7,306 nt of DNA from an uncultured Prevotella sp. (GCA_900539625.1 UQCW01000080.1:1-7306); one strand, 5' to 3'. Shown: positions 1-6,932, numbered from the stretch's first letter. Numbers and translations are program-made. Notes: a model not told the origin generated them from the sequence alone.

Positions 1-138
1 GCAAAAAGAAAGAGAGCAGGATGGGACAGCTCTTTCCTTGCTAAATTGATGCCATAGAGTAATGCGTCGGCCCTGGTGAATCTGGATTCTCTCGCCGCCT
101 GTTGGGGACGGTCGCCCCCATCGACACTATATATAAAC
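1..138. other. gene-free stretch left of purL
   Basis: I see no supportable gene, tRNA or known RNA here. An imperfect hairpin can form near the left end: GAAAGAG around 8-14 pairs with CTCTTTC at 30-36, with a small bulge. A short GGGG...CCCC pairing lies near 104-119. The stretch may be the flank of a gene lying outside the window. Confidence 0.4.
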
Positions 139-179
139 AATAAGCAGGCGCTCAACATCGCGTTGAGCGCCTGCTTATT
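139..179 (-). terminator. purL transcription terminator hairpin
   Basis: A perfect 18-base inverted repeat: AATAAGCAGGCGCTCAAC at 139-156 pairs with 162-179 around the 5-base loop ATCGC. It begins 60 bases past the purL stop codon. Read on the minus strand the hairpin is followed by GTTTATATATAG, a moderately U-rich tail, which fits intrinsic termination of purL. The other strand has a weaker tail (ATTGTTGTGGGGG), so the hairpin may also work for a rightward transcript, but no such gene is visible in the window. Confidence 0.8.
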
Positions 180-239
180 ATTGTTGTGGGGGAAACACGT
201 TCCGTCGAGACGGCTTGTCCCGGCCGAACGGGAACCCTA

Positions 240-3200
240 TTATTTCTTGTGGGCTTCAACCCAACGGCGGGCGTTGACGAAGGCCTCAATCCACGGCGTC
301 ACCTCTTCTGCGCGGCGGTCGGCAGGATAGTAGGCACACTGCCAAGGATAGAAGGCACGCTCCAAGTGGGGCATCATTGCCAGGTGGCGGCCATTGGCCG
401 AACAGATACCGGCCACGCTGTAGTCCGAACCGTTCGGGTTGCCAGGATAGCTGTCGTAGCTGTATTTCAGCACCACGTTGTAGTCGTCTTCAGGCAACGG
501 CAAAGAGAACTTGCCTTCGCCGTGGGCCACCCAGATGCCGAGCTTGTCGCCAGAGAGGCTGCCGAACATCACGCTGCGGTTGGTCGGAACCGTTACGCCG
601 ACAAAGGCGCTCTCAAACTTGTGGCTGTCGTTGTGGAGCATGTGGGCACGCTCTTTGTGTTCTGGATTGATGAGGTTGAGTTCCACCATCAACTGGCAAC
701 CGTTGCACACGCCGAGCGAGAGCGTATCTTCGCGGGCGTAGAAGCGGTCGAGGGCTTCCTTGGCCTTCGGGTTGAAGAGGAAGGCACCAGCCCATCCCTT
801 GGCAGAGCCAAGCACGTCGGAGTTGGAGAATCCGCCGCAGAAGACAATCATGTTGACGTCGTCGAGCGTTTCGCGGCCCGAAACAAGGTCGGTCATCATC
901 ACGTCCTTCACGTCGAAGCCAGCCAGATAGAGGGCGTAAGCCATTTCGCGTTCGCCGTTCGTTCCCTTTTCGCGGATGATGGCGGCGCGGATGCCGCTGG
1001 CTTCGCGGCGGTTGGCGTTGATGCCTTGCTGGGCGAAGGTGCCGTCAAATGGTTTGTCGCCGTCGTTGGCCACCGTGTGGACGATGTTGTATTCCAGCGG
1101 CTGTTCCTTATAGTTCTCGTAACGCTGGCGTGCACAGCCGTTGAAGCTCTGCTTCGTGTCGAGCAGGTAAGACGTTTCATACCATACGTCGCGCAGATAG
1201 TCGATGCCAAACTGGTAAGTCTGTCCGTCGTGTTCCACCAAGATGTGGCGTTCTTCAGCAGGCTGGCCAATCTTCACGTAGCCGATGCCAGCTTCGTCGA
1301 GGATTTCCTTAAATTCCTTCTTGTCTTTGTTGCGCACTTGAACCACGATGGCGGGGTTCTCGGCAAAAAGAATCTTCACGAGGTCGGTGTGCTTGAACTT
1401 GTCGACAGAGATTTCAAGACCGCCTTCCGTGTTGGCGAAGCACATTTCGAGCAGACAGGTGATCAAACCGCCGGCAGAGATGTCGTGTCCGGCGAGGATG
1501 AGGCCCTTGTTGATGAGTTCCTGAACGGCGTTGAAGGCATCGCGGAAATATTCGGGGTTCTTGACCGTTGGCACGTCAGAGCCCACGAAGCCGCGGCTCT
1601 GTGCGAAGGCCGAACCGCCGAGACGGAGGTCGTCGAAGGAGAAGTCGATGTGATAGAGCGTTGTGTGCTTGTCGTTGACAACGACAGGAGACACCACCTT
1701 GCGGATGTCGCTCACCTCACCGCCGGCGCTGACGATGACCGTTCCCGGAGAGATGATCTTCTCGCCGTTGGGGTATTGCTGTGAGAGCGAGAGCGAGTCC
1801 TTGCCCGTCGGCACGTTCACCTTCAAGGCGCAGCAGAAATCGCTCAACGCCTCAACGCCCTTGTAGAGGCGTGCGTCTTCACCTTTCTGTGAGCGGCAAG
1901 GCCACATCCAGTTGGCTGAGAGCGAAACGGTGTCGAGACCGTTGGCCAGGGGCGCCCAAACGAGGTTGGTCAGCGATTCAGCCACAGAAAGCACACTGCC
2001 AGCGGCAGGGTCGGCCAATCCGGCCTGCGGTGCGTGGCCGATGGCCGTGGCGATGCCCTTCTTGCCGCGATAGTCGAGCGCCACCACGCCGCAGTCGGAA
2101 AGCGGCAATTGGATTTCGCCCTGCGTCTGCTGGCGGGCCACCTTGCCCGTCACGGAGCGGTCGACCTTGTTGGTCAGCCAGTCTTTGCAGGCAACGGCTT
2201 CGAGCTGGAGCACGCGGTTGATATATTCGTCGAGGTGCGACGCATCGTAGGTCACATCCTTATATTTGCGTTCAACGGTTTCGTCCACCATGACCGTCTT
2301 CGGAGAGTGTCCGAACATCTGGGCCACGTCGAGGTCAAATGGGCGCTTGCCATCGCCTTGTTCGAAGGCGAAGTGGGCGTCGCCAGTGGTTTCGCCAACC
2401 ACATACATCGGGGCGCGTTCGCGCTCTGCAATCTTGCGAACGTGTTCGAGGTGTTCCTCCTGAATGAGCAATCCCATGCGCTCCTGGCTCTCGTTGGCAA
2501 TGATTTCCTTGGCCGAGAGCGTCTTGTCGCCGATGGGGAGCTTGGTCATGTCAATCAAGCCGCCACATTCCTCCACCAATTCGGAGAGGCAGTTGACGTG
2601 TCCGGCCGAACCGTGGTCGTGGATGCTGACAACGGGGTTGACGTCTTCTTCGCAGAGCGCACGCACGAGGTTGTTGGCACGCTTCTGCATTTCCGGGTTG
2701 GCACGCTGCACGGCGTTGAGCTCGATGCCGCTTGAATAGCGTCCCGTGTCGACTGAGCTGACAGAACCGCCACCGAGGCCGATGCGATAGTTGTCGCCAC
2801 CGACAACCACCACCTTGTTGCCCTTGACAGGTGTGCCCTTCAGACAGTCGCGCTTCGTGCCGTAGCCAACGCCGCCGGCGAGCATGATCACCTTGTCGTA
2901 GCCATATTTCTCACCGTTTTCCTGGTGTTCAAACGTCAGGACAGAACCCGTGATGAGCGGTTGGCCGAATTTGTTGCCAAAGTCGCTCGCACCATTGGAA
3001 GCCTTGATGAGAATCTGCTCCGGAGTCTGGTAGAGCCACTGGCGGACGGGCAGGATGTCCTCCCATTCGCGGCCACCGTCAAGACGCGGATAGGCCGTCA
3101 TGTAAACAGCCGTTCCAGCAATCGGCCAAGAGCCAACGCCGCCGCCCATACGGTCGCGGATTTCACCGCCGGTGCCTGTTGAGGCACCGTTGAAAGGTTC

Positions 3201-3965
3201 AACCGTTGTTGGGAAGTTGTGGGTCTCGGCCTTGAGAGAAATCACGCTCTCGATGTCCTTCACTTGGAAGTAGTCGGAAGTGGCGTGGTCTTTCGGGGCA
3301 AACTGTTCCACCACGGGGCCTTCGGCGAAAGCCACGTTGTCTTTGTAGGCCGAAATGATTTTATGCGGATTCTCCTTCGTGGTCTTCTTAATCATGGCGA
3401 AGAGCGAAGAAGGCATTTCTTTGCCGTCGATGATAAACGAGCCGCCGAAAATCTTGTGTCGGCAGTGTTCAGAGTTGATTTGGGCGAAGCCAAACACTTC
3501 AGAGTCGGTCAGCTGACGTCCCAACTGCTTCTCCACGCCGTGGAGGTATTCGATTTCCGCAGGTGAGAGCGCGAGACCTTCAGCTTCGTTGTAGCTTTCG
3601 AGGTCTTCGACATACTGGATGGCGGCCGGCTCGATGTTGACGGTGAAGATGTCCTGGTTGAGCCCGTTGTACATGCGTTGCAGCATGGGGTCGTGCTCAG
3701 CGTCTTCACCGCTCACGGGGAAGTACTCTTCAATACGCGCAATGCCGTGGAGATTCATGTTTTGTGTAATCTCTACGGCATTGGTGCTCCAAGGTGTAAT
3801 CATTTCACGGCGCGGTCCGACATACCAGCCTTCCAAAGTGCTGGCATTTTCAAGCGTGGCATTGCCGAAAAGCCATGAGAGTTCATGGATTTCCTCGCTT
3901 GAGAGTTGGTGGTCCACTTGCGTGGCAATCACGCTTTTCTGGGGAGTTCTGAAAAACAATATCAT
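240..3965 (-). CDS. purL: phosphoribosylformylglycinamidine synthase (FGAM synthase), single-chain PurL
   Basis: Cytosolic enzyme of step 4 of de novo purine synthesis: FGAR + glutamine + ATP gives FGAM + glutamate + ADP + Pi. The protein has 1241 residues, close to the roughly 1300 of the large single-chain form that fuses the synthase and glutaminase parts. In order: an N-terminal PurS-like and linker region; NSEHCRHKIF near residue 167 and ETHNFPTTVEPFNGASTGTG near 247 in the first synthase half; SIHDHGSAGH near 447; a second synthase half; and a C-terminal class I glutamine amidotransferase domain from about residue 990. That domain has GGFSNSDVLG near 1043, the nucleophile Cys1087 in GVCNGCQ, and His1200/Glu1202 in MPHLER, so the triad is intact. 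The frame stays open upstream to an ATG at 4071-4073, but that codon overlaps the -33 promoter element. MILFFRTP at 3965 is the family-like start. The stop is TAA. There is no operon partner in the window. Confidence 0.97.
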   Translation of the reverse strand: MILFFRTPQKSVIATQVDHQLSSEEIHELSWLFGNATLENASTLEGWYVGPRREMITPWSTNAVEITQNMNLHGIARIEEYFPVSGEDAEHDPMLQRMYNGLNQDIFTVNIEPAAIQYVEDLESYNEAEGLALSPAEIEYLHGVEKQLGRQLTDSEVFGFAQINSEHCRHKIFGGSFIIDGKEMPSSLFAMIKKTTKENPHKIISAYKDNVAFAEGPVVEQFAPKDHATSDYFQVKDIESVISLKAETHNFPTTVEPFNGASTGTGGEIRDRMGGGVGSWPIAGTAVYMTAYPRLDGGREWEDILPVRQWLYQTPEQILIKASNGASDFGNKFGQPLITGSVLTFEHQENGEKYGYDKVIMLAGGVGYGTKRDCLKGTPVKGNKVVVVGGDNYRIGLGGGSVSSVDTGRYSSGIELNAVQRANPEMQKRANNLVRALCEEDVNPVVSIHDHGSAGHVNCLSELVEECGGLIDMTKLPIGDKTLSAKEIIANESQERMGLLIQEEHLEHVRKIAERERAPMYVVGETTGDAHFAFEQGDGKRPFDLDVAQMFGHSPKTVMVDETVERKYKDVTYDASHLDEYINRVLQLEAVACKDWLTNKVDRSVTGKVARQQTQGEIQLPLSDCGVVALDYRGKKGIATAIGHAPQAGLADPAAGSVLSVAESLTNLVWAPLANGLDTVSLSANWMWPCRSQKGEDARLYKGVEALSDFCCALKVNVPTGKDSLSLSQQYPNGEKIISPGTVIVSAGGEVSDIRKVVSPVVVNDKHTTLYHIDFSFDDLRLGGSAFAQSRGFVGSDVPTVKNPEYFRDAFNAVQELINKGLILAGHDISAGGLITCLLEMCFANTEGGLEISVDKFKHTDLVKILFAENPAIVVQVRNKDKKEFKEILDEAGIGYVKIGQPAEERHILVEHDGQTYQFGIDYLRDVWYETSYLLDTKQSFNGCARQRYENYKEQPLEYNIVHTVANDGDKPFDGTFAQQGINANRREASGIRAAIIREKGTNGEREMAYALYLAGFDVKDVMMTDLVSGRETLDDVNMIVFCGGFSNSDVLGSAKGWAGAFLFNPKAKEALDRFYAREDTLSLGVCNGCQLMVELNLINPEHKERAHMLHNDSHKFESAFVGVTVPTNRSVMFGSLSGDKLGIWVAHGEGKFSLPLPEDDYNVVLKYSYDSYPGNPNGSDYSVAGICSANGRHLAMMPHLERAFYPWQCAYYPADRRAEEVTPWIEAFVNARRWVEAHKK

Positions 3966-4043
3966 ATCTATTGTATGTTGATTTTTTCTTTGAGGATGTG
4001 CGGGCGCTTGGGGCCTGGCGGCCTTGTCCTCCCGATTCTTTTG

Positions 4044-4074
4044 CAAATTTACGATTTGCTGTTTATTGGGCAAA
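4044..4074 (-). promoter_or_regulatory. purL promoter, Bacteroidetes type
   Basis: Read on the minus strand, TTTG (4071-4074) and TAAATTTG (4044-4051) are separated by exactly 19 bases. This matches the Bacteroidetes primary-sigma pattern TTTG-N19-TAnnTTTG. Transcription would start around 4037, giving a leader of about 70 bases before the ATG at 3965. The leader ends in an A-rich stretch without a Shine-Dalgarno site. It can form a small stem: GAGGA/TCCTC at 3992-3996 and 4027-4031, enclosing GGCC-GCCA-GGCC at 4012-4023. I recognise no purine riboswitch or operator. Confidence 0.8.
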
Positions 4075-4260
4075 GGGAGTTGGGGGGAATTTCACTTGTT
4101 TCTTCATTGTCTGCCGCAAAGCTGTGCCTAAGAAGGGCGTTTCTGACGGGGGATTAAGAGAATGTGCGGATTTTCTCGATTTTATGCCTGTCGGCTAAGG
4201 GGGCAAAATACAGAAAGAACTTTGCATGATTTTTGACCAAATAGCATGGCGGTTGCGGCG
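4075..4260. other. gene-free spacer between purL promoter and repeat element
   Basis: I find no gene. The frames open here are extensions of antisense reading over purL. The word GAACTTTGCA at 4217-4226 recurs at 4661-4670, where it is part of a better promoter candidate. Here no TTG lies at the right distance upstream, so I do not call a promoter. Confidence 0.45.
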
Positions 4261-4491
4261 CAGCTGCCCCTGAAAGGGGCTCATATTCCAGGATAGGGGC
4301 TCGCCCCTATCTCCTGCCGCAGCTCATCGATTCTCGCTTCTGCCCCTGTAAGGGGCGCATATCGTTGGCGGGGCTTGCCCCGCAATAAGATTCGAGATAT
4401 GAGCCCCTTACAGGGGCGAGGTTCATAAATCAGCCTCAAGAGGTAGGGGCAAGCCCCTACCCTAAATATGAGCCCCTTACAGGGGCAGCTG
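4261..4491. repeat. palindromic MITE-like hairpin array, copy 1 (complete)
   Basis: Seven perfect small palindromes alternate in two kinds. Short ones (GCCCCT-3-base loop-AGGGGC) lie at 4266-4280, 4342-4356, 4403-4417 and 4472-4486. Between them are longer ones with 2-base loops: 4292-4311 (9-bp stem, loop TC), 4368-4383 (7-bp, TT) and 4443-4460 (8-bp, AA). Each short unit carries a TCATAT or GCATAT tail. The tails point inward, two to the right and then two to the left, so the whole element is one large imperfect palindrome centred on the 4368-4383 hairpin. Both ends carry CAGCTG next to GCCCCT (4261-4266 and 4486-4491). No coding capacity or transposase is seen, so this is a non-autonomous or REP-like element by inference. 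It separates the divergent purL and secreted-protein promoters. Confidence 0.85.
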
Positions 4492-4521
4492 TCGCCTCTC
4501 TACTAATCTTGATTTTTCCTA

Positions 4522-4534
4522 GATTTTGAACACC
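4522..4534 (+). repeat. 13-base word shared with the flank of repeat copy 2
   Basis: GATTTTGAACACC occurs here and, reverse-complemented, at 7095-7107. It lies 35 bases inside copy 1 and 53 bases inside copy 2, so the two elements share more than the hairpin array. Exact 13-base matching in two such short flanks is unlikely by chance. Confidence 0.55.
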
Positions 4535-4636
4535 CTACATTTCGGCCAACCGTCTTCGTTTGGCAATTGCATCGGGCAAAAGCAAGATGTCAAGAGCCAA
4601 TAAAACCAAATGAAGGAGGGATAAAACTATTTAACG

Positions 4637-4668
4637 GTTGGCAGTTTTTAATAATTGGGCGAACTTTG
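4637..4668 (+). promoter_or_regulatory. probable promoter of the secreted-protein gene
   Basis: GTTG (4637-4640) is followed after 20 bases by GAACTTTG (4661-4668), a 7-of-8 match to TAnnTTTG, with an AT-rich spacer. Transcription would start near 4675, giving a leader of about 90 bases before the ATG at 4769. A second, weaker candidate is TATCTTTTTG at 4722-4731, which has two extra T and no well-spaced upstream element. The ATG is preceded by AT-rich sequence without a Shine-Dalgarno site. Confidence 0.45.
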
Positions 4669-4768
4669 CAGGCCGAAAACTTGGTGATGGCGAAAGAAAG
4701 CGTTGGCCGACGAAGGCCCCGTATCTTTTTGCGCCATAGCCTGAAAACAATTCTTACCACTTATACAA

Positions 4769-5251
4769 ATGAGAAGATTTACAGTTATTTTGATGTGCGC
4801 CGTTTGTGCCGTCATGAATGTGGCCGCACAAACCGTAGCCTCCTCGCCGACGGCTGTTTCAGCCCTCAAGAGCGGCTACTACGTTTTGAAAATGAAGAGC
4901 GACAAGACCGATGCCGACGGCAGTTTTGTTTATCGCAATGGCTCAAACGTGATGTTTGACGCGAAGGGCGCGGCACATGATTTGACCGGAAAGGCTGTCG
5001 ACGATGTCAGCTATGTTTTCTACGTGGCCAACGATGGCGGACAACTGACCATCAAGGCTTTTGACAAGAATAATTATTTCTGGCCTGCCATTCCAGCTCC
5101 TAAGAACAACGACGAAGAGTGTAACCCCGGCCAGCAGTCGAAAATCGCGCTCGCCGCTTCCGGCCAGAGCTTCACGGCCGTGGCATCTGCCGACGGCTGG
5201 AGCTATCTGAAAACGTCGGCCGCTAAGTGCGTGAAGACGGGACGGACTTGA
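4769..5251 (+). CDS. N-terminal fragment of the secreted protein, with signal peptide
   Basis: 160 codons from ATG to the TGA at 5249-5251. The N-terminus has two basic residues (MRR), a hydrophobic core from F4 to V18, and a signal peptidase I site best placed after A20 (V-A-A|Q). No lipobox is seen, so a lipoprotein is unlikely. The mature part has beta-strand-like segments SGYYVLKM (from residue 35), SFVYRN (52-57) and YVFYVAND (82-89). No membrane segment follows the signal. If translated as it stands, the product would stop inside its first module and would probably be unstable. The last codons before the TGA (GTG AAG ACG GGA CGG ACT) include CGG, an arginine codon not used elsewhere in the gene, which suggests they may not be the original frame. 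Confidence 0.65.
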   Translation: MRRFTVILMCAVCAVMNVAAQTVASSPTAVSALKSGYYVLKMKSDKTDADGSFVYRNGSNVMFDAKGAAHDLTGKAVDDVSYVFYVANDGGQLTIKAFDKNNYFWPAIPAPKNNDEECNPGQQSKIALAASGQSFTAVASADGWSYLKTSAAKCVKTGRT

Positions 5252-5272
5252 TGGAGATATAAAACAGAAAAC

Positions 5273-6655
5273 GTGGATGTCTATGTGGTGGCCAACAGCG
5301 GCAACGTGTTGGGCTATTACAATGGTGCCAGCGCGTCCAACTATGCGCAGTTCCAGTTCTATGCCGTTGACGACATGTACGACGCCGCAGATGTGGTTTC
5401 GTTCAACTATGAGTTCTGTTGGAAGGGCGAAGTCAAGAAGTCTCAAGCCGTTTCTTCAGCCATTGCAGGCCGTGCCTTCCCGCAGGCCGCTGGCCTTCCT
5501 GAATACGTTGAAGCCCCTCTGCCGACGCGCAAGGTGGAAGCTGGCGATGACGGACAGACCTTCAAGATTGACTGCGTTTCCACTCTGCCTTTCAAATTGA
5601 GCACGGACGAAGCGCCTGTATATTATTATCTGGAAAATGCGCAGGGCACGCGCCTCTATAACAATAATGGTTCGTTGGCGTTCCGCGCGGCAGCGCAGGC
5701 CGATGAATTGAACAATGTGCGCAACGATTTGTTTTACGTGAAGGGTAATGCCTTCGATGGCTATCAGTTTACGAGCGTAGGCGCTGGCAAGAATTTACAT
5801 AGCGCAGCCGTGATGTCAAGCGAGACTTATCTGAGTTTCAAGGGACTCGCTTCAAATACCAGCACGTGGGAAATCTTCAAGACCGAGGGCGGTTTTGCTG
5901 TATGCCCCGTTGTCGGTTCTTCTTATTACTATTTTGGTGCTTCAGTTCTCAATTTCCCGAAGCTGACAGCCGCCAACAACAAAGAATATGCTTGGCGTTT
6001 GGACGACGACGCAAAGGGCATCGGCTTCAAGAACTATGCCGCCGACGATGAAGGTTTTGCTTTCCGCATGGTTGAGCCTACCTTTGAGGTGGAACTCTAC
6101 GATGTTCCTGGTCAGGGCACATTCAATTCCACCGCTCTGCCGTTTGACTTCACCATTGCCGAGGACTACGACGGCGATGCCAAGCTCTACAAGGGAACCG
6201 TTGAAGGAAAGGAACTCATGCTGAGCGAAGTGGGCCGTGTGCCTGCCAACGCCGGTGTGGTGCTGATGGGAACCAACAGCGAGCAAATCAAACTTGTTGC
6301 CACTGCGGGCGTTGAGACTTTGGGGAAAAACGACCTCATCGGCACAACCAGTGAAATCGCGGTGGGCCAACTCGATGATAAACTCATCTTCGGTGTGTCG
6401 AACGAGACCGGCCTCGTGGGCTTCTTCTCAACCGATGGCAGTGCTTCGCTCCCCGCCAACCGCGCTTACCTCAACAAAGTGGAAGGCCTCATGGCTGTGA
6501 TGGTCAACCACGGCGGAAACACCACCGCCATCGGCAACGTACAGAACAGTCTGCCTGCCAACGCTCCGGTGTACGATCTCAGCGGACGCCGCGTGACGAA
6601 GATGGTCAAGGGCGGCCTCTACCTCCAAAACGGACGCAAATTTATTGCCCAGTAA
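5273..6655 (+). CDS. C-terminal fragment of the secreted protein, with sorting-like tail
   Basis: 460 codons in the same frame as the preceding fragment, 21 bases after its stop. The only early start is GTG at 5273, without a convincing ribosome site (GGAG at 5253-5256 is too far). The first ATG is at 5375. There is no signal peptide, so this is unlikely to be an independent gene. It contains VYVVANSGNVLGYYNG, then APVYYYLEN...LYNNNGSLAF, then a region with FNSTALPFDFTIAED, VPANAGVVLMG and LPANRAYL. These spacings resemble C-terminal parts of many uncharacterised Prevotella exported proteins. The last 28 residues have the VYDLSGRRV...GLYLQNGRK pattern of type IX-like C-terminal domains. No catalytic motif is recognised. 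The stop is TAA. Confidence 0.7.
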   Translation: MDVYVVANSGNVLGYYNGASASNYAQFQFYAVDDMYDAADVVSFNYEFCWKGEVKKSQAVSSAIAGRAFPQAAGLPEYVEAPLPTRKVEAGDDGQTFKIDCVSTLPFKLSTDEAPVYYYLENAQGTRLYNNNGSLAFRAAAQADELNNVRNDLFYVKGNAFDGYQFTSVGAGKNLHSAAVMSSETYLSFKGLASNTSTWEIFKTEGGFAVCPVVGSSYYYFGASVLNFPKLTAANNKEYAWRLDDDAKGIGFKNYAADDEGFAFRMVEPTFEVELYDVPGQGTFNSTALPFDFTIAEDYDGDAKLYKGTVEGKELMLSEVGRVPANAGVVLMGTNSEQIKLVATAGVETLGKNDLIGTTSEIAVGQLDDKLIFGVSNETGLVGFFSTDGSASLPANRAYLNKVEGLMAVMVNHGGNTTAIGNVQNSLPANAPVYDLSGRRVTKMVKGGLYLQNGRKFIAQ

Positions 6656-6679
6656 GAACAAACTCAAGAAAAGCTAAGT

Positions 6680-6862
6680 ATGAAAAAGAAATATATTAAG
6701 CCCCAGTCGGAGTGCATCAACCTCTTCGCAGAAGGTTCCATGATGATGACCATTAGCGGCGGACTGCACACAGGCGGCTTCGGCAGCAAAACGCAGAGCA
6801 CCTCAGACTCCTTCAGCGATATGCCTTGGATGGAAACGGAAGAGGACGACGTGGAAGCGTAA
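6680..6862 (+). CDS. small 60-residue protein with a Gly-Gly motif and acidic tail
   Basis: It starts 24 bases after the secreted gene with no room for a separate promoter, so the two are probably co-transcribed. An A-rich AAGAAAAGCTAAGT precedes the ATG. The N-terminus is basic (MKKKYIKP); then come a hydrophobic MMMTI, the sequence SGG (26-28), a Gly/Ser/Thr-rich stretch, and a strongly acidic end (METEEDDVEA). There is no signal peptide or membrane helix. The spacing F16, M22, I25, G27-G28 resembles hydrophobic positions -12, -7 and -4 of double-glycine leader peptides, but the usual Glu at -8 is Met21. Short YIxP-type proteins of this style are, to my knowledge, common and uncharacterised in Bacteroidales. 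The function is unknown. A peptide-export substrate is one possibility, but no C39 peptidase or transporter lies in the window. Confidence 0.7.
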   Translation: MKKKYIKPQSECINLFAEGSMMMTISGGLHTGGFGSKTQSTSDSFSDMPWMETEEDDVEA

Positions 6863-6888
6863 GCAGACGTAAGGAAACATTACATAAA

Positions 6889-6924
6889 GGGGGCTCTAAT
6901 AATTCTGAAATTTTTAGAACCACC
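6889..6924 (+). other. stem-loop with regularly spaced mismatches, 3' region of the small-protein transcript
   Basis: GG-x-GG-x-TCTAA-x-AATT pairs with AATT-x-TTAGA-x-CC-x-CC around the loop CTGA (6905-6908). That gives 13 base pairs interrupted by three single mismatches (G/A, C/A and T/T). It starts 26 bases after the stop codon of the small gene and just before the terminator. It may protect the 3' end or be a processed RNA element. I recognise no known family. Confidence 0.4.
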
Positions 6925-6932
6925 CTAAAACC

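Larger units (their letters stand above)
4769..6655 (+). pseudogene. secreted multi-domain protein gene interrupted by an in-frame TGA
   Basis: Bases 4769-6655 form one frame of 628 codons broken only at codon 161 (TGA, 5249-5251). Upstream is a signal peptide. Downstream is a part without any secretion signal that continues the same beta-rich module and ends in a Bacteroidetes-type C-terminal tail. Modules, in full-frame numbering: signal peptide 1-20; a YYVLK...FVYRN...YVFYVAND module from about 32 that continues past the break into VDVYVVANSGNVLGYYNG; a second module from APVYYYLEN (282-290); a region with VPANAGVVLMG (491-501); and the tail 601-628 (VYDLSGRRV...GLYLQNGRK). The repeated YYxL/YVVAN strands suggest lectin-like or beta-trefoil folds, but I recognise no named family. 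The break may be a real mutation, a compensated double frameshift or an assembly error. If intact, the protein would be exported, possibly by type IX secretion. Confidence 0.7.

Noticed and set aside
41..121. 26-codon minus-strand frame beyond the purL terminator
   Set aside because: It is too short, has no ribosome site or promoter, and lies behind a strong terminator. Possible, but unsupported.
186..1784. 532-codon open frame on the plus strand
   Set aside because: It is antisense to the strongly supported purL. The frame is open because of the codon bias of purL, and its translation is low-complexity in V, A, H and E with no recognisable domain.
2034..2735. 233-codon open frame on the plus strand
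   Set aside because: Same cause: an antisense shadow of purL.
3966..4073. 36-residue N-terminal extension of PurL
   Set aside because: It would start inside the -33 promoter element. Its sequence is rich in K, Q and P and does not fit the family, and MILFFRTP is the usual type of start.
4261..4491. CRISPR-like array
   Set aside because: The repeated words are short palindromes of two kinds in opposing orientations with unequal spacing. There are no constant direct repeats of 25-40 bases, no unique spacers and no cas genes.
4610..4624. AAGGAGGG with a nearby ATG in the leader region
   Set aside because: The ATG at 4610 gives only four codons (MKEG) before a stop, and the purine run lies upstream of the proposed transcription start.
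4567..4959. 130-codon plus-strand frame ahead of and overlapping the secreted gene
   Set aside because: It spans the probable promoter and the signal-peptide coding region in another frame, with no protein-like features.
5249..5251. TGA as a recoded sense codon (Trp, Gly or selenocysteine)
   Set aside because: The 1241 codons of purL and the rest of the secreted frame contain no other internal TGA, all three intact genes end in TAA, and I see no convincing SECIS-like hairpin right after it. A mutation or sequence error is simpler.
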